Shown here: positions 1 to 9,035 of the stretch, piece by piece
Position numbering within the stretch: the stretch's first letter is position 1
Layout: each line of letters starts with the position of its first letter
Source of the DNA: JAHBNG01 sp039028975
GTDB taxonomy: Bacteria > Chloroflexota > Anaerolineae > Caldilineales > Caldilineaceae
Length of the DNA: 64,000 bases
Assembly (NCBI GenBank): GCA_039028975.1
Contig: JBCCHB010000064.1
Span: forward strand, 23,739 to 87,738
Direction: 5' to 3'
Program-made: the position numbers and the translations under genes
The notes under the pieces: generated by a model
Told to the model about the DNA's origin: nothing
Databases searched by the model: none
Seen by the model: only the letters and a program-made list of their open reading frames with translations

Positions 1-438
1 TTTCAATAGATTACCAAGCTCCTGGGCGGGCATGCCTAGAGCAGTCATCGTAGCATTAAGGCTAGCTATATCGGAAGACTGATAGGTCGATTTTTTTAGA
101 ATACGGCCAGTGGTTTCTGTCTCAGCTTGTTCATCACTCGGAATCTGGCTAACCTGATCTATATCTGTGGTACTCTGAGCACTACTCTTGATCGTCTCAA
201 TCTCGCCACGAACTGATTTCGTCAAGAATGTTCTACCAGTCGTATCCCAGGATATCTGTCGCTTACCGAGCTTATCCCACAAAGTATCTTCTAATGACTT
301 CTTGATTTCTGGTAAAGGTCTATGAGGTTTAACGTTTTGCGGATCAACTTCAAGAGGCGAAACCTTGGATCCTTTGGGACCTCTCATTTGCCGCCACTTG
401 ATCATCACCTGACGACGAACCTGGGTCGGTGAAGGCAT
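1..438 (-). CDS. Hypothetical protein, 3' end outside window
   Basis: A reading frame open from ATG at 438 to the window edge (146 codons, no stop). The start is well supported by an AAGGAG Shine-Dalgarno 7 nt upstream. The visible part is hydrophilic and rich in Lys, Ser, Thr and Glu, starts with a basic stretch (PTQVRRQVMIKWRQMRG) and shows no signal peptide, membrane segment or catalytic motif. No family was recognised. The C-terminal half is missing, so the product may carry a domain that cannot be seen here. Confidence 0.7.
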   Translation of the reverse strand, partial: MPSPTQVRRQVMIKWRQMRGPKGSKVSPLEVDPQNVKPHRPLPEIKKSLEDTLWDKLGKRQISWDTTGRTFLTKSVRGEIETIKSSAQSTTDIDQVSQIPSDEQAETETTGRILKKSTYQSSDIASLNATMTALGMPAQELGNLLK

Positions 439-1107
439 AGGTGCACTCCTTATTTACATTTAACAGAAAAATATCTTGATGAGATTCAGATAGCCCACGT
501 GGTTGCAACCTGCAGTTGGATAGGCTCGATGAAATCCATAAACGAAAGCAGAGCAGTGCGCGCTGCTCGGATTCCATGTGGTAAAAGCCGTACAGTAGAT
601 ATAGGGGGCAGCTACGCACGGCGAAAAATTTCGTTAAGGTGAAAGAAAGTGACTATCACCTGGCCAGCGCATAAGTCTCGATGAGTTTGATGCACGAGCA
701 AAAAAGTATGTGCAGGGGAACACCGAGTACGTCTTACTACTGGCTACGATTACCTTTTCAATTATTATTTATTGGGAATTTGCTTCTTGTAAGCAAGCTT
801 ACCAGGATAAAATTGTATTGTCAACCCCTTTTTAAGCCATAGAGCAAGGTTTGAATGAGGTTTGGATGAGGTTGAGGTGAGATTTGCCCCGAACAGTCCT
901 GGCGATGTTCGACAGATGTCGGACCAGATTTTCCTGACGGGCTGGAAGCAACAGTTTGACAGCACCTCCCGACTGTTCTATGATCCTAGGTAGCTGTTCA
1001 GCTTATCAGCATTTCAGCCATCAACTTGACCCATTTAAGCAGCCTGTCTCGACAGGGGAGTGACGAGCTGAAGGCTGACGGCTAACTAGCTGAATGCTAA
1101 CTATCCA
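439..1107. other. Gene-poor stretch
   Basis: About 670 bp with no convincing gene; short frames here lack a ribosome-binding site and any recognisable protein. A short run of imperfect direct repeats (variants of TGAGGTTTGGATGAGGTT) lies at about 855-885. No clear terminator or promoter was found. Confidence 0.5.
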
Positions 1108-1220
1108 CAGTAGTTCACGAAAGTTACTCGTTTCCGTGGAATGAGCATTCTCTAATGCGGATCTGCCTCGAGAAGTCCGGCGTAAGAGAACGCCTCCTCC
1201 ACCGAAATCGTGAACTACTG
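1108..1220. repeat. Small element with 13-bp terminal inverted repeats
   Basis: Perfect inverted repeats CAGTAGTTCACGA (1108-1120) and TCGTGAACTACTG (1208-1220) bracket 87 bp. Inside, 1143-1203 is copy 1 of a repeat that recurs at 2230-2279: GAGCATTCTCTAAT, then CGG and a variable segment, CCGGCGT, then AGAGAACGCCTCCTCCACC. The TTCTCTAAT and AGAGAA blocks are themselves inverted. The layout resembles a miniature non-autonomous element; no transposase is present. Confidence 0.6.
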
Positions 1221-1343
1221 ATCCTAGTAATCTTCAATTTCAGTCGCCTGTCTCTCTCCCGAAGGCGTACTGATGACATTGCTCAAAGTCGATTTGATTC
1301 GTGTTTCTACCTTATACCCGAAGAGTATCCTGTGGAGGAACCC

Positions 1344-2189
1344 ATGAAAACGCTTGATCCTACCTGCTTACAATACAGACTGACTAATGATGAACGACAA
1401 CAATTTGAAGAGACTGGCATGTTCATGGTCGAAGATGCGCTCTCACCTGATCAAGTAGCAAGACTCACGAAGATGACCGACGGTATCTTTGAGTGCAAAG
1501 TGGCCGGCGGCCATGGACGCAATGAAAAGCTCTTCCACCCCAACTTTATTCCAGATAGCCCCCTCTTTCTCGATCTAGTTGATTACGAACGGATTCTTCC
1601 CAAGGTATTTGAACTCCTCGGCTGGAACATCTATCTCTATCATGCCCATCTCATTGTTACACCGCCAAGTGGCGAAGTAGCAAACGATAAGACGTATGGT
1701 TGGCATCAGGATAGCGGCCGAGTCAACTGGGAGATGGAGTATGAACCACGACCGCGTCTCTCTTTGAAGGTTGCCTACTTCCTCTCGGATACCAGCGAAC
1801 CTGGGAGAGGCAACTTTTGGATCGTCCCCGGCAGCCATCTGCAGAGTGAGATTGATAGGCCGCCCACCGGCATGGGCCAACCTGAGGGTGCGATCCCTGT
1901 CCTGGCCAAGCCAGGTACTGCTGTCTTCTTTGATCGACGCCTTTGGCACGCGGCCACGCCCAACTGGTCTGACATAACCAGAAAGGTGCTCTTCTACGGC
2001 TACGGCTATCGCTGGATCCGCACCAAGGATGACATGACGGTGGATCATCTGTGGGATAGTGCCGATCCGATTCTGCGCCAGTTGTTGGGATGGGGTGTGA
2101 ACGCCAATGGCTTCTTTTCACCATCCGATGAAGATGTACCTCTGCGCGGCTGGCTGAAGGAGCATAGCCCCGAGCTGGCGGAGTGGTAA
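1344..2189 (+). CDS. Phytanoyl-CoA dioxygenase (PhyH) family protein
   Basis: A 281-residue non-haem Fe(II)/2-oxoglutarate oxygenase of the PhyH family. The double-stranded beta-helix carries the iron triad: H121 and D123 in GWHQDSG and the distal H202 in LWHAATPN, with R213 placed to bind 2-oxoglutarate. Start 1344 is chosen for the GGAGG 8 nt upstream; the frame runs back to 1155, but that part translates a repeat element. These enzymes hydroxylate small molecules and the substrate cannot be read from sequence. There is no signal peptide, so it is cytosolic. It stands alone between two copies of a short repeat (1143-1203 and 2230-2279). Family assignment is firm; substrate is unknown. Confidence 0.9.
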   Translation: MKTLDPTCLQYRLTNDERQQFEETGMFMVEDALSPDQVARLTKMTDGIFECKVAGGHGRNEKLFHPNFIPDSPLFLDLVDYERILPKVFELLGWNIYLYHAHLIVTPPSGEVANDKTYGWHQDSGRVNWEMEYEPRPRLSLKVAYFLSDTSEPGRGNFWIVPGSHLQSEIDRPPTGMGQPEGAIPVLAKPGTAVFFDRRLWHAATPNWSDITRKVLFYGYGYRWIRTKDDMTVDHLWDSADPILRQLLGWGVNANGFFSPSDEDVPLRGWLKEHSPELAEW

Positions 2190-2229
2190 CTCATAGACAA
2201 AGCAAATAGACATTGAACAAACACGGATA

Positions 2230-2279
2230 GAGCATTCTCTAATACGGCTGGACCGGCGTTAGAGAACGCCTCCTCCACC
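2230..2279. repeat. Second copy of GCATTCTCTAAT hairpin repeat
   Basis: It matches 1143-1203 apart from a shorter centre: GAGCATTCTCTAAT, then CGG, then CCGGCGT, then AGAGAACGCCTCCTCCACC. The two halves can fold back on each other (TTCTCTAA against TTAGAGAA). The two copies bracket the PhyH-family gene. Confidence 0.6.
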
Positions 2280-2377
2280 ATTGTCTAACCTTTGTTTGCG
2301 TGTTGTCTATCAGGTATCCAATCCACGATAAACTACTACAGCCTGACGTAAATGATTACACGGTTATTGTCGTTATC

Positions 2378-2444
2378 GTAGCCCGTCCTTGTAGGGCGGG
2401 ATTGGAGGGCTAACCAACCATCCCGCCCTACAAGGACGGGCTAC
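2378..2444. repeat. Perfect 24-bp inverted repeat
   Basis: The arms at 2378-2401 (GTAGCCCGTCCTTGTAGGGC and on) and 2421-2444 are exact reverse complements around a 19-nt centre. The motif reads GTAGCCCGTCC and GGACGGGCTAC at the ends. A decayed relative lies at 10060-10130. It probably belongs to a dispersed palindromic repeat family and could also act as a terminator-like hairpin. Confidence 0.75.
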
Positions 2445-2465
2445 AATTGCCAAACTTACCGATGG

Positions 2466-2550
2466 TATAGTTTTTAAGAAAAAGATTTTCCAACTGCCCC
2501 CTGAGCGTGTCGAAGGGTAAGGGCGGAAAATCTTTTTCTTGATGTCTATA
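2466..2550. repeat. 85-bp hairpin repeat, copy 1
   Basis: Bounded by TATAG and CTATA, with long arms AAGAAAAAGATTTTCC (2476-2491) and GGAAAATCTTTTTCTT (2525-2540). The loop contains CCCTGAGCGTGTCGAAGGG, a palindromic core seen in dispersed repeats of many bacteria. A second copy is at 9935-10017. It is MITE-like, with no coding capacity. Confidence 0.75.
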
Positions 2551-2707
2551 TAACGAATTCTGTGTAAAATTCCAGATGCTCTGATCGGGTATGCCGTCTA
2601 TTTTGCCTTTTACACAGCCATCGTTATACGACCAACTTACCTGTGCATCTATTTATGCCTTCATGTATGTACTACCCTAACCACAAAACACAAAAGGAAA
2701 AAAACAA

Positions 2708-3433
2708 GTGACAGAGAAGCGACCTGTAACCCTTACGCCGGAAGCTATGGAGAAGTTGAAGACCGTCTCAACAGCCACGTTGACCTCTCAGCTGATTAAG
2801 CGCGACTTTCATAACACCTTTCTGACGGGCATCTACCCCGTCCGTCCGGACTTACGAATGGTTGGCTATGCACTGACCCTGCGCTACGTCCCAGCCCGGG
2901 AAGATATGGTGGATACACTTTACGACAACAGCAAAAACGTTCAACGATTAGCTGTCGAGGCAGCCGGTCAAGATGATGTCCTTGTGGTTGATGCCCGTGG
3001 AGAAGTGGGGGCTGCTACCTTAGGTAACATCCTGGCCACCCGCCTGAAAGTACGCGGTGCGGCAGGCTTTGTCACGGATGGTGCGCTGAGAGATACGCCC
3101 GGTTTCAAAGAGATCGATATTCCTGCCTACATCAAAGCACCCCATGCTACCACATCATTTGAGCGTCATCACCCAGTGGAGATGAATGTCCCAATTGGCT
3201 GTGCTGGCGTCTTGATTATGCCCGGTGACGTGTTGGTAGGCGATGGTGAAGGAGTGGCTGCTTTGCCCTCTCAAGTTGCCGAAGAAGTGGCCCACGATGC
3301 TTACGAACAGGAGCGTTTGGAAGAATTTATTCAGGAAAAGGTCGCGTCAGGTGCATCCATTATGGGTGTCTATCCGCCAAATGAAGAGACGGTTGCTGAA
3401 TTTGCTGAATGGCGCCAGAAGCGGGGCGTTTAG
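2708..3433 (+). CDS. RraA-family protein (HMG/CHA aldolase-like)
   Basis: A 241-residue RraA-fold protein. Members include the RNase E inhibitor RraA and class II 4-hydroxy-4-methyl-2-oxoglutarate/oxaloacetate aldolases. The substrate-loop region is present: GNILATRLKVRGAAGFVTDG followed by ALRD, whose Arg-Asp pair is typical of the aldolase members that use a divalent metal. The start is GTG at 2708 with AAGGA about 10 nt upstream. The length is close to the usual 210-240, with a C-terminal helix beyond the core. It ends 6 bp before the RCC1 gene, so the two may be co-transcribed. An aldolase or sugar-acid role is more likely than RNase control because no RNase E context is visible; this is inference. 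Confidence 0.85.
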   Translation: MTEKRPVTLTPEAMEKLKTVSTATLTSQLIKRDFHNTFLTGIYPVRPDLRMVGYALTLRYVPAREDMVDTLYDNSKNVQRLAVEAAGQDDVLVVDARGEVGAATLGNILATRLKVRGAAGFVTDGALRDTPGFKEIDIPAYIKAPHATTSFERHHPVEMNVPIGCAGVLIMPGDVLVGDGEGVAALPSQVAEEVAHDAYEQERLEEFIQEKVASGASIMGVYPPNEETVAEFAEWRQKRGV

Positions 3434-3439
3434 TAGAGA

Positions 3440-5800
3440 ATGGCTAAACACCGATATAGGCAATTTCATCTTGCGGGCAAAATAGTTATCCTCGGCGCTC
3501 TGCTGGCAATTGCTTTATCCAACAATGCAAGCGCAGCTTATCGGGCTGAACAAACGCTGCTGGACACTCAAACCGAACCCCCGCTTTTACAAAATATCGT
3601 TCAGATCGGCTCGGGCGACTCCTTTACCTGTGGCCTGAATGGAAACGGTTGCGTCAACTGTTGGGGGAGCAATGCGAATGGTCGTTTAGGCAACACCTCT
3701 GAACAAGACCGCAGCACACCCCTCCAGGTCGTTGGGTTGACCGACCAAGTTACCAATATTGCCGTTGGCAGCGCTCATGCCTGTGTGCTGAATACCTCTG
3801 GTGGCGTTAGCTGCTGGGGCAGTAATCGATTTGGTCAATTAGGCAATGGCACACAAACAGATAGCCCCACACCGGTTCAAGTTGCAGGTTTAGCCACTGG
3901 GGTCGTTGGGATTTCAGCAGGTGCCACGCGTAGTTGCGCCTTGATGCAGACTGGCGAAGCCAAATGTTGGGGAAGTGGCCGATTGGGCAATAATAGTGAG
4001 ACAAGTAGTTCAATTCCGGTTGATGTCGCACATATAGACGAGGACATAGTCTCTATTTCAGTTGGCAACAAAAATACTTGTCTTCTGACGAGCAGCGGGA
4101 AAGTCAAATGTTGGGGAATCAACAACTATGGTCAGATAGGCGATGGCACATTTATGAACAGGAATGAACCCGTAGATGTCGCTGCAGACGAGGATGAATT
4201 CAAGGCAGTAGCCGCGGGAGAATTGCACACTTGTGCGCTCACCACCATAGGCGACGTGAAGTGCTGGGGAGCAAGCTTTCACGGGGAATTGGGTGCCAGT
4301 ACGCCAATATCTAGCCCCTTGCCGATACAGATTAATGGGTTGCCAAGCAACCTTATCGATATATCCACGATGGGGCGAACAGACTTAGTCTCTTTTGGGG
4401 AACCTGTTTACACAAGCCATACGTGCGTTCTAACTGACGAGCAAAGCGTCTGGTGTTGGGGTGTCAATCGGAACGGTCAGTTGGGTGATGGAACAACGAC
4501 GTCCAGTTCCACACCTAGGTTAGTGGAGAGCTTGTCAGGAACGTTGACAAATATCTCTGCTGGGGTCGAGCATACATGTGCCGTTACAGATGAACAGACG
4601 GTTATGTGTTGGGGCGCAAATGGTTATGGGCAGCTCGGCAATAGTGAGCAATCGGCTCGCTATACCCCCGTGAATGTAGAGGGGCTCGACCAGGGGGTAG
4701 CATCCATTTCCGCGGGGAGTGATCACATTTGCTCTCTTACCGATTCAAACGCCATTCAATGTTGGGGAAGAAATGATTATGGGCAACTGGGGGATGGCAC
4801 AACTTCAAATCGCAGCACACCAGTTGATGTGGTGGATGCGCCCGACAACATCACCGCTGTGTCCACTGGTGGAAGTTTTGGCAATGGTCGAACATGTTTG
4901 GTCACAGATGCATCCACTGTGCTGTGCTGGGGCAACGAGTATGACGGTCTGACAGAGATCAGTGGGTTGATTGACGATATCCACACCATAGAGGTTGGTT
5001 GGAATCATACCTGCGTTTTGAATCTGTCTGGTACTGTCAATTGCTGGGGCAGCAATTATGCTGGGCAATTGGGTGACGGCACGAATCTTTCAGGAACCAC
5101 ACCGACGACGGTTAAGGATTTGCCCGTCGGTATCCGTTCAATATCGGCAGGGGGAGAGCATACCTGCGCTTTAAGTGCTGAAGGAAGCGTACTATGTTGG
5201 GGAAGCAATGAGTATGGTCAACTCGGAAATGGGCAGAAGACAAATAGCAACGTGCCTGTCGATGTCGAAGGGCTAGGCAGCGGGATCATTGCAGTTGCGG
5301 CTGGCAGTGAGCATACGTGTGCAGTGACGGAGGCAGGAACAGTTAAGTGCTGGGGTCACAACCACGATGGGGCTTTAGGAGATGGTACCAACGTGGACAG
5401 CGCAATTCCAGTTGATGTGCAAGGGTTAGCGTCAGCTGTTACCGCCATTGCTGTTGACAGATCGTGGATTAGCAGCTTTACCTGCACCCTCACTGCGGAA
5501 GGCCGCGTGCTGTGCTGGGGTTCAAATACTGTGGGGCAATTGGGGCTTCCTATGGCAATCGTATCTACCAATCTACCTACCGAGGCAGTTCCCCTAGATG
5601 AGAGCGTTACGGCTCTCTCATCAGGAAACCTCCACGTTTGTGTTTTGACCAGTTCAAGTGACGTCATGTGTTGGGGCTACAATGTAAAAGGCCAGCTTGG
5701 CGTAAATCCAGGGTGGATACCAGTCAACGTCGTTTCACTTTCCTTTATACCTATTCACTCAACATTTATCCCTATGTTTAATCAGCCAAATTCTCGATGA
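3440..5800 (+). CDS. Secreted RCC1-repeat protein
   Basis: A 786-residue protein with an N-terminal signal peptide (hydrophobic run about residues 14-30, ending NASA-A) followed almost entirely by RCC1-type repeats of roughly 50 residues. Fourteen copies of the CWG hallmark can be counted, most as CWGxNxxGQLGDGT followed by TPVxVxGL. RCC1 repeats form seven-bladed beta-propellers, so 14 repeats fit two tandem propellers. Almost every repeat has a second cysteine upstream (HTCAL or similar), suggesting regular disulfides as expected for an exported protein. There is no C-terminal anchor. It follows the RraA-like gene by 6 bp. The function is unknown; binding or adhesion is likely. Confidence 0.85.
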   Translation: MAKHRYRQFHLAGKIVILGALLAIALSNNASAAYRAEQTLLDTQTEPPLLQNIVQIGSGDSFTCGLNGNGCVNCWGSNANGRLGNTSEQDRSTPLQVVGLTDQVTNIAVGSAHACVLNTSGGVSCWGSNRFGQLGNGTQTDSPTPVQVAGLATGVVGISAGATRSCALMQTGEAKCWGSGRLGNNSETSSSIPVDVAHIDEDIVSISVGNKNTCLLTSSGKVKCWGINNYGQIGDGTFMNRNEPVDVAADEDEFKAVAAGELHTCALTTIGDVKCWGASFHGELGASTPISSPLPIQINGLPSNLIDISTMGRTDLVSFGEPVYTSHTCVLTDEQSVWCWGVNRNGQLGDGTTTSSSTPRLVESLSGTLTNISAGVEHTCAVTDEQTVMCWGANGYGQLGNSEQSARYTPVNVEGLDQGVASISAGSDHICSLTDSNAIQCWGRNDYGQLGDGTTSNRSTPVDVVDAPDNITAVSTGGSFGNGRTCLVTDASTVLCWGNEYDGLTEISGLIDDIHTIEVGWNHTCVLNLSGTVNCWGSNYAGQLGDGTNLSGTTPTTVKDLPVGIRSISAGGEHTCALSAEGSVLCWGSNEYGQLGNGQKTNSNVPVDVEGLGSGIIAVAAGSEHTCAVTEAGTVKCWGHNHDGALGDGTNVDSAIPVDVQGLASAVTAIAVDRSWISSFTCTLTAEGRVLCWGSNTVGQLGLPMAIVSTNLPTEAVPLDESVTALSSGNLHVCVLTSSSDVMCWGYNVKGQLGVNPGWIPVNVVSLSFIPIHSTFIPMFNQPNSR

Positions 5801-5844
5801 ATTGCATCTTGTTCCATATGACGGATTGATGTTCTGAATCTGCT

Positions 5845-6025
5845 AGTACACAACGGCGCAAATAAGCCGAGAGTTAGAAACCAAGGCATGGTTCAAGCAT
5901 TCGGAATTGTTAACCCAGTACACGACGGCTCAATTAGACCAAGCGTTAGAAACCAGGGTTTTAGCCTGGAACCACTCTGAAATTAGGTCTTCAAAACCCT
6001 GGTTTCTTTTAAGCCGCTCTGTACT
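5845..6025. repeat. Nested palindromic element, one full and one half copy
   Basis: The full element (5917-6025) has outer arms AGTACACGACGGCT and its imperfect complement ending GTACT, with an inner perfect 15-bp pair AGAAACCAGGGTTTT (5949-5963) and AAAACCCTGGTTTCT (5993-6007). A degenerate copy of its left half begins at AGTACA (5845). It fills most of the gap between the RCC1 gene and the convergent gene ending at 6161 and could serve as a bidirectional terminator. Confidence 0.65.
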
Positions 6026-6160
6026 AGTCTCCTCGCAAATGAACTGTGCTCTATCTTCGGTCTAGATAATCAGTAGACAGAAAGGTCGAAAGGTCAATGA
6101 GAGACTCTTCGAGTTCTAAGAGCCACAGGCCTTGGAGCTATCGACCCTGGAGCAATCGAC

Positions 6161-7906
6161 CTACCGCCAGCTAACGACCTGCTCTACACCAAATGTATAC
6201 GCTAATTCTAGGTTGATGGGCAGCGGACGCTGATTGGTGCCATCACCATTCATCACCCAAAGTTTCCAAGGTCCAGCCTCTCCGGTCGGCAACATGTTGC
6301 TAAGATAGACAACCTGCTGACCGTCAGGACCCCAAGCAGGAGCAACACTACTGGGCAGTTGATCAACAAGGGTTGTCAATGGACGGGTCAATGAGCGCCG
6401 CCCATTCCCATCTGATTCTACGGCATAGAGCTGCCAGTGACTTCCTTCATGGACCTGGAAGATGATGGTTCCACCCCCTGGCTGACGATCTGGATCATGG
6501 GTAATGGGAAAGATGTAATCATAGTAGACTAGCTCATTAACGGCATCGAAATCAGGTTGAGTCAATTGAAGGCCAATGGGTGATTGGTAAGTAATTCCAG
6601 CTTCAGTCCAGTCAGGTGCTTTAGATGGCCGTTGAGAGACCACATCTCGAAAGTTGCCCCCATTTTGATCCACTAGCGATATAGCCTCAATAGTCTTGCG
6701 ATATTGAGATGCCCCCACAGTCCGTACTTCCGAGCAAACCTCCCGACTGCCTCGTCGTTGGCATCCAAGCCATTCATCGCCGCGGGTAAAAATGATCTCG
6801 CTTCCGTCAGGGCTCCACTTAGGGGATGCGAGATTCTCTCGGCCAGAGAAGATAAGCCGCTCATTGGTGCCATCAATATCAATGAGATAGAGACCATTGG
6901 CACCACCCCCTCGCACAAAGACTACGGTACGACCATCTGGGCTGAGATCTGGTTCCTGTCCAGAGGTAAGCGGCAGTAGCGCGCCATTGCTCAAATTGTA
7001 GGCGTACAGGGTACCGCCAATACTCTGCTGAAAGACCAATGTCCCTTGAAGCCCTGTTGGGCTGGCCACTGGACCACTTGTTGAAGGTTGATTGGGAACG
7101 GCCGAAGCTTGGCTAGTAACAGATGAAATGGGGAGAGAATCAATTGATCCATTTACTTCCACAAAGGAAGCAGCAACCCAGCCTAAATCGGCACGGCTCC
7201 GCGTATTGGCATTGCCGCGTGAACTAGGCAGAACAATCTGCAGCCAATTACTGGCTGGGTTACGGGCCAGTAAAGTCAAATCTTGCCCGGCAGTGACTTG
7301 CGTGATGACGCCATGTTGGAGTCCAGGCCCTGCCCGTACGTTAAGTCTGCTAGTGATCTCGGTTACAACAGCGTTGACCAATTGGTCATCATTTGTGGTA
7401 CTGCTGGGACGGGCTAAGGTGTCGCTTGCGTCTGAAGGTGCATGGCTACTTGACGATACAACAGTTGGTGCGTCAGAATTGTCGGTATTTGTACTATCTG
7501 TATCTGTGCTCCCACTCGCATCCATTTTTTCCATATCCGGGAGGGCAATTATGGGTACAGCATCCAGACCAAATGCAATTACGTTTTCTCTGGCAGTCCA
7601 GCCCTGGCCAGACTCACTCTCGACAAAGAGCCAGGCACTATCTTCAGAACGACCTACAGCTTGGAGTATGGTACCAGAGGGCAAACTATAAGAGGCATAC
7701 TCACCGTCAGTGGGTAAAACTTGAGCACCGTTCAGGCCGACCACAACAGCAATCGGTCTACTGATTCTGGGTGGAAGTATCGGTTCCGACTGAGCAGGGG
7801 GTCCAGGATTTCGAGCCGCAAAGCTCTGGCTTAGAAAAGGTGTTCCGAACAGAATTCCCCCAATGAGCAAGAGCAAGCACCCCATTCTCAAACCGAACTG
7901 TGTCAT
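6161..7906 (-). CDS. SH3-domain / TolB-like beta-propeller protein
   Basis: Start ATG at 7906 is chosen for GAAGGAG about 10 nt upstream (frame open to 7996); 581 residues. The N-terminus has a signal peptide (hydrophobic GCLLLLIGGILFGTPFL). Two bacterial SH3-like segments follow: a divergent one around residues 65-130 and a clear SH3_3 (SRLNVRAGPGLQHGVITQVT) after a Ser/Asp/Thr linker. The second half is a TolB/PD40 propeller with blades of the type PDLSPDGRTVVFV, PKWSPDGSEIIFT and PAWGPDGQQVVYL. SH3_3 domains bind cell-wall peptides and PD40 propellers bind proteins or glycans, so this is probably an envelope protein. It lies downstream of the ROK kinase on the same strand, about 140 bp away. 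Partner unknown. Confidence 0.8.
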   Translation of the reverse strand: MTQFGLRMGCLLLLIGGILFGTPFLSQSFAARNPGPPAQSEPILPPRISRPIAVVVGLNGAQVLPTDGEYASYSLPSGTILQAVGRSEDSAWLFVESESGQGWTARENVIAFGLDAVPIIALPDMEKMDASGSTDTDSTNTDNSDAPTVVSSSSHAPSDASDTLARPSSTTNDDQLVNAVVTEITSRLNVRAGPGLQHGVITQVTAGQDLTLLARNPASNWLQIVLPSSRGNANTRSRADLGWVAASFVEVNGSIDSLPISSVTSQASAVPNQPSTSGPVASPTGLQGTLVFQQSIGGTLYAYNLSNGALLPLTSGQEPDLSPDGRTVVFVRGGGANGLYLIDIDGTNERLIFSGRENLASPKWSPDGSEIIFTRGDEWLGCQRRGSREVCSEVRTVGASQYRKTIEAISLVDQNGGNFRDVVSQRPSKAPDWTEAGITYQSPIGLQLTQPDFDAVNELVYYDYIFPITHDPDRQPGGGTIIFQVHEGSHWQLYAVESDGNGRRSLTRPLTTLVDQLPSSVAPAWGPDGQQVVYLSNMLPTGEAGPWKLWVMNGDGTNQRPLPINLELAYTFGVEQVVSWR

Positions 7907-8046
7907 TATCAAGGCTCCTTCAATTTCCCTCATATTTTTGTTTAGACAGTTGGGCGATGCAGTAACGCATATCTGCCATAACGGCCTACAAAGCATTCAG
8001 CCAATTCGTGGCCTGCACTCAGGCAGAACTGGTGCTCGACAGCAAA

Positions 8047-8940
8047 CTATTTGTGTTTCTCTAGTGCCTCTTGGGCCAGGGCAATTGCCCCAAGCACACC
8101 AGTCTGATTCCCCAGTACTGGCGGCACGACGTATCGATCCATCTCCTCTAAAATCTCATCACGTTGGATGTAGCCATTCAACAATGAAAAGAGCTGGTTG
8201 TGGATTAGTGGGAAAAGCTGTAGCTGATCCATGACACCTCCACCCATAATAATTCGCTGGGGTGATAGAATGGTAACGATGTTGACCAATCCCAAGCCGA
8301 GATAGTGGGCTTCGAGTTCCCACGCTGGGTGTTCGACAGGTAATGTGGTTGGATCGACCTTCCATCGCTCGCGTAGTGCGCCACCGGTTGTCAGTCCTTC
8401 CAAGCAATCCCCATGATAGGGACACATGCCAGCATATGGATCTGCATCCCAATTATGGGGAATCAGCATATGCCCCATTTCAGCGTGCATCATTCCGTGG
8501 AGCAATTTCCCATTCACCATCGCTCCCCCACCAACGCCTGTACCAACCGTAATGTAGACAAAGGTATCCAATCCTTGAGCTGCTCCCCAACGATATTCGG
8601 CAAGCGCGGCACCGTTAACGTCGGTATCAAAGCCAATGGGAAGGTCAAAGCTCTTTTTAAGCTGCCCGACAAAGTCTGTGTGTGCCCAGTTCGGTTTGGG
8701 TGTTGTGGTTATGTAACCAAAGGTGGGTGAACTGGGTTCAGGATCAATTGGCCCAAATGAAGCAACTCCAATAGCATCGATTGGTTCAGAGTAGTCGTTG
8801 AAGAACGCAATGGCATTGGATATGGTCTCCTCCGGTACCGTCGTAGGGAAACGCTGCTCCGCGCGGATATCGTCCGGCCCTGTACCAATGGCACAGACAA
8901 ATTTGGTACCGCCTGCTTCAATCCCACCAAATAAAGGCAT
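8047..8940 (-). CDS. ROK-family sugar kinase (fructokinase-like)
   Basis: A 297-residue ROK kinase that phosphorylates a hexose with ATP in the cytosol. The N-terminal phosphate loop GGIEAGGTK is intact. The catalytic Asp lies in DTDVNGAAL, the glycine-rich TVGTGVGGG follows, and the ROK zinc cluster is seen in the block from HAEMGHM to CPYHGDC (His plus three Cys). This arrangement matches the fructokinase/GmuE branch rather than glucokinases. The start has GAGGAG 6 nt upstream. It lies between the radical SAM and SH3/TolB genes, all reverse strand, with gaps near 95 and 140 bp. Fructose or mannose is the likely substrate. Confidence 0.88.
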   Translation of the reverse strand: MPLFGGIEAGGTKFVCAIGTGPDDIRAEQRFPTTVPEETISNAIAFFNDYSEPIDAIGVASFGPIDPEPSSPTFGYITTTPKPNWAHTDFVGQLKKSFDLPIGFDTDVNGAALAEYRWGAAQGLDTFVYITVGTGVGGGAMVNGKLLHGMMHAEMGHMLIPHNWDADPYAGMCPYHGDCLEGLTTGGALRERWKVDPTTLPVEHPAWELEAHYLGLGLVNIVTILSPQRIIMGGGVMDQLQLFPLIHNQLFSLLNGYIQRDEILEEMDRYVVPPVLGNQTGVLGAIALAQEALEKHK

Positions 8941-9035
8941 AATATCTCCTCAGTATTTTGACGTGGTGACCTCATTTACTACTGCTAGAGGCATTATACC
9001 TGTTGAGGAAAGCAAATGGAAAGTATACGAATCCG

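Noticed and set aside
350..619. Reverse-strand frame of 89 residues overlapping the first gene
   Set aside because: It lies across the real start at 438, which has a strong SD in another frame; the translation has no protein-like features.
1575..2124. Reverse-strand frames across the PhyH gene
   Set aside because: They are antisense shadows of a gene with clear catalytic residues.
7092..7764. Forward frames across the SH3/TolB gene
   Set aside because: Antisense shadows; no SD and no domain.
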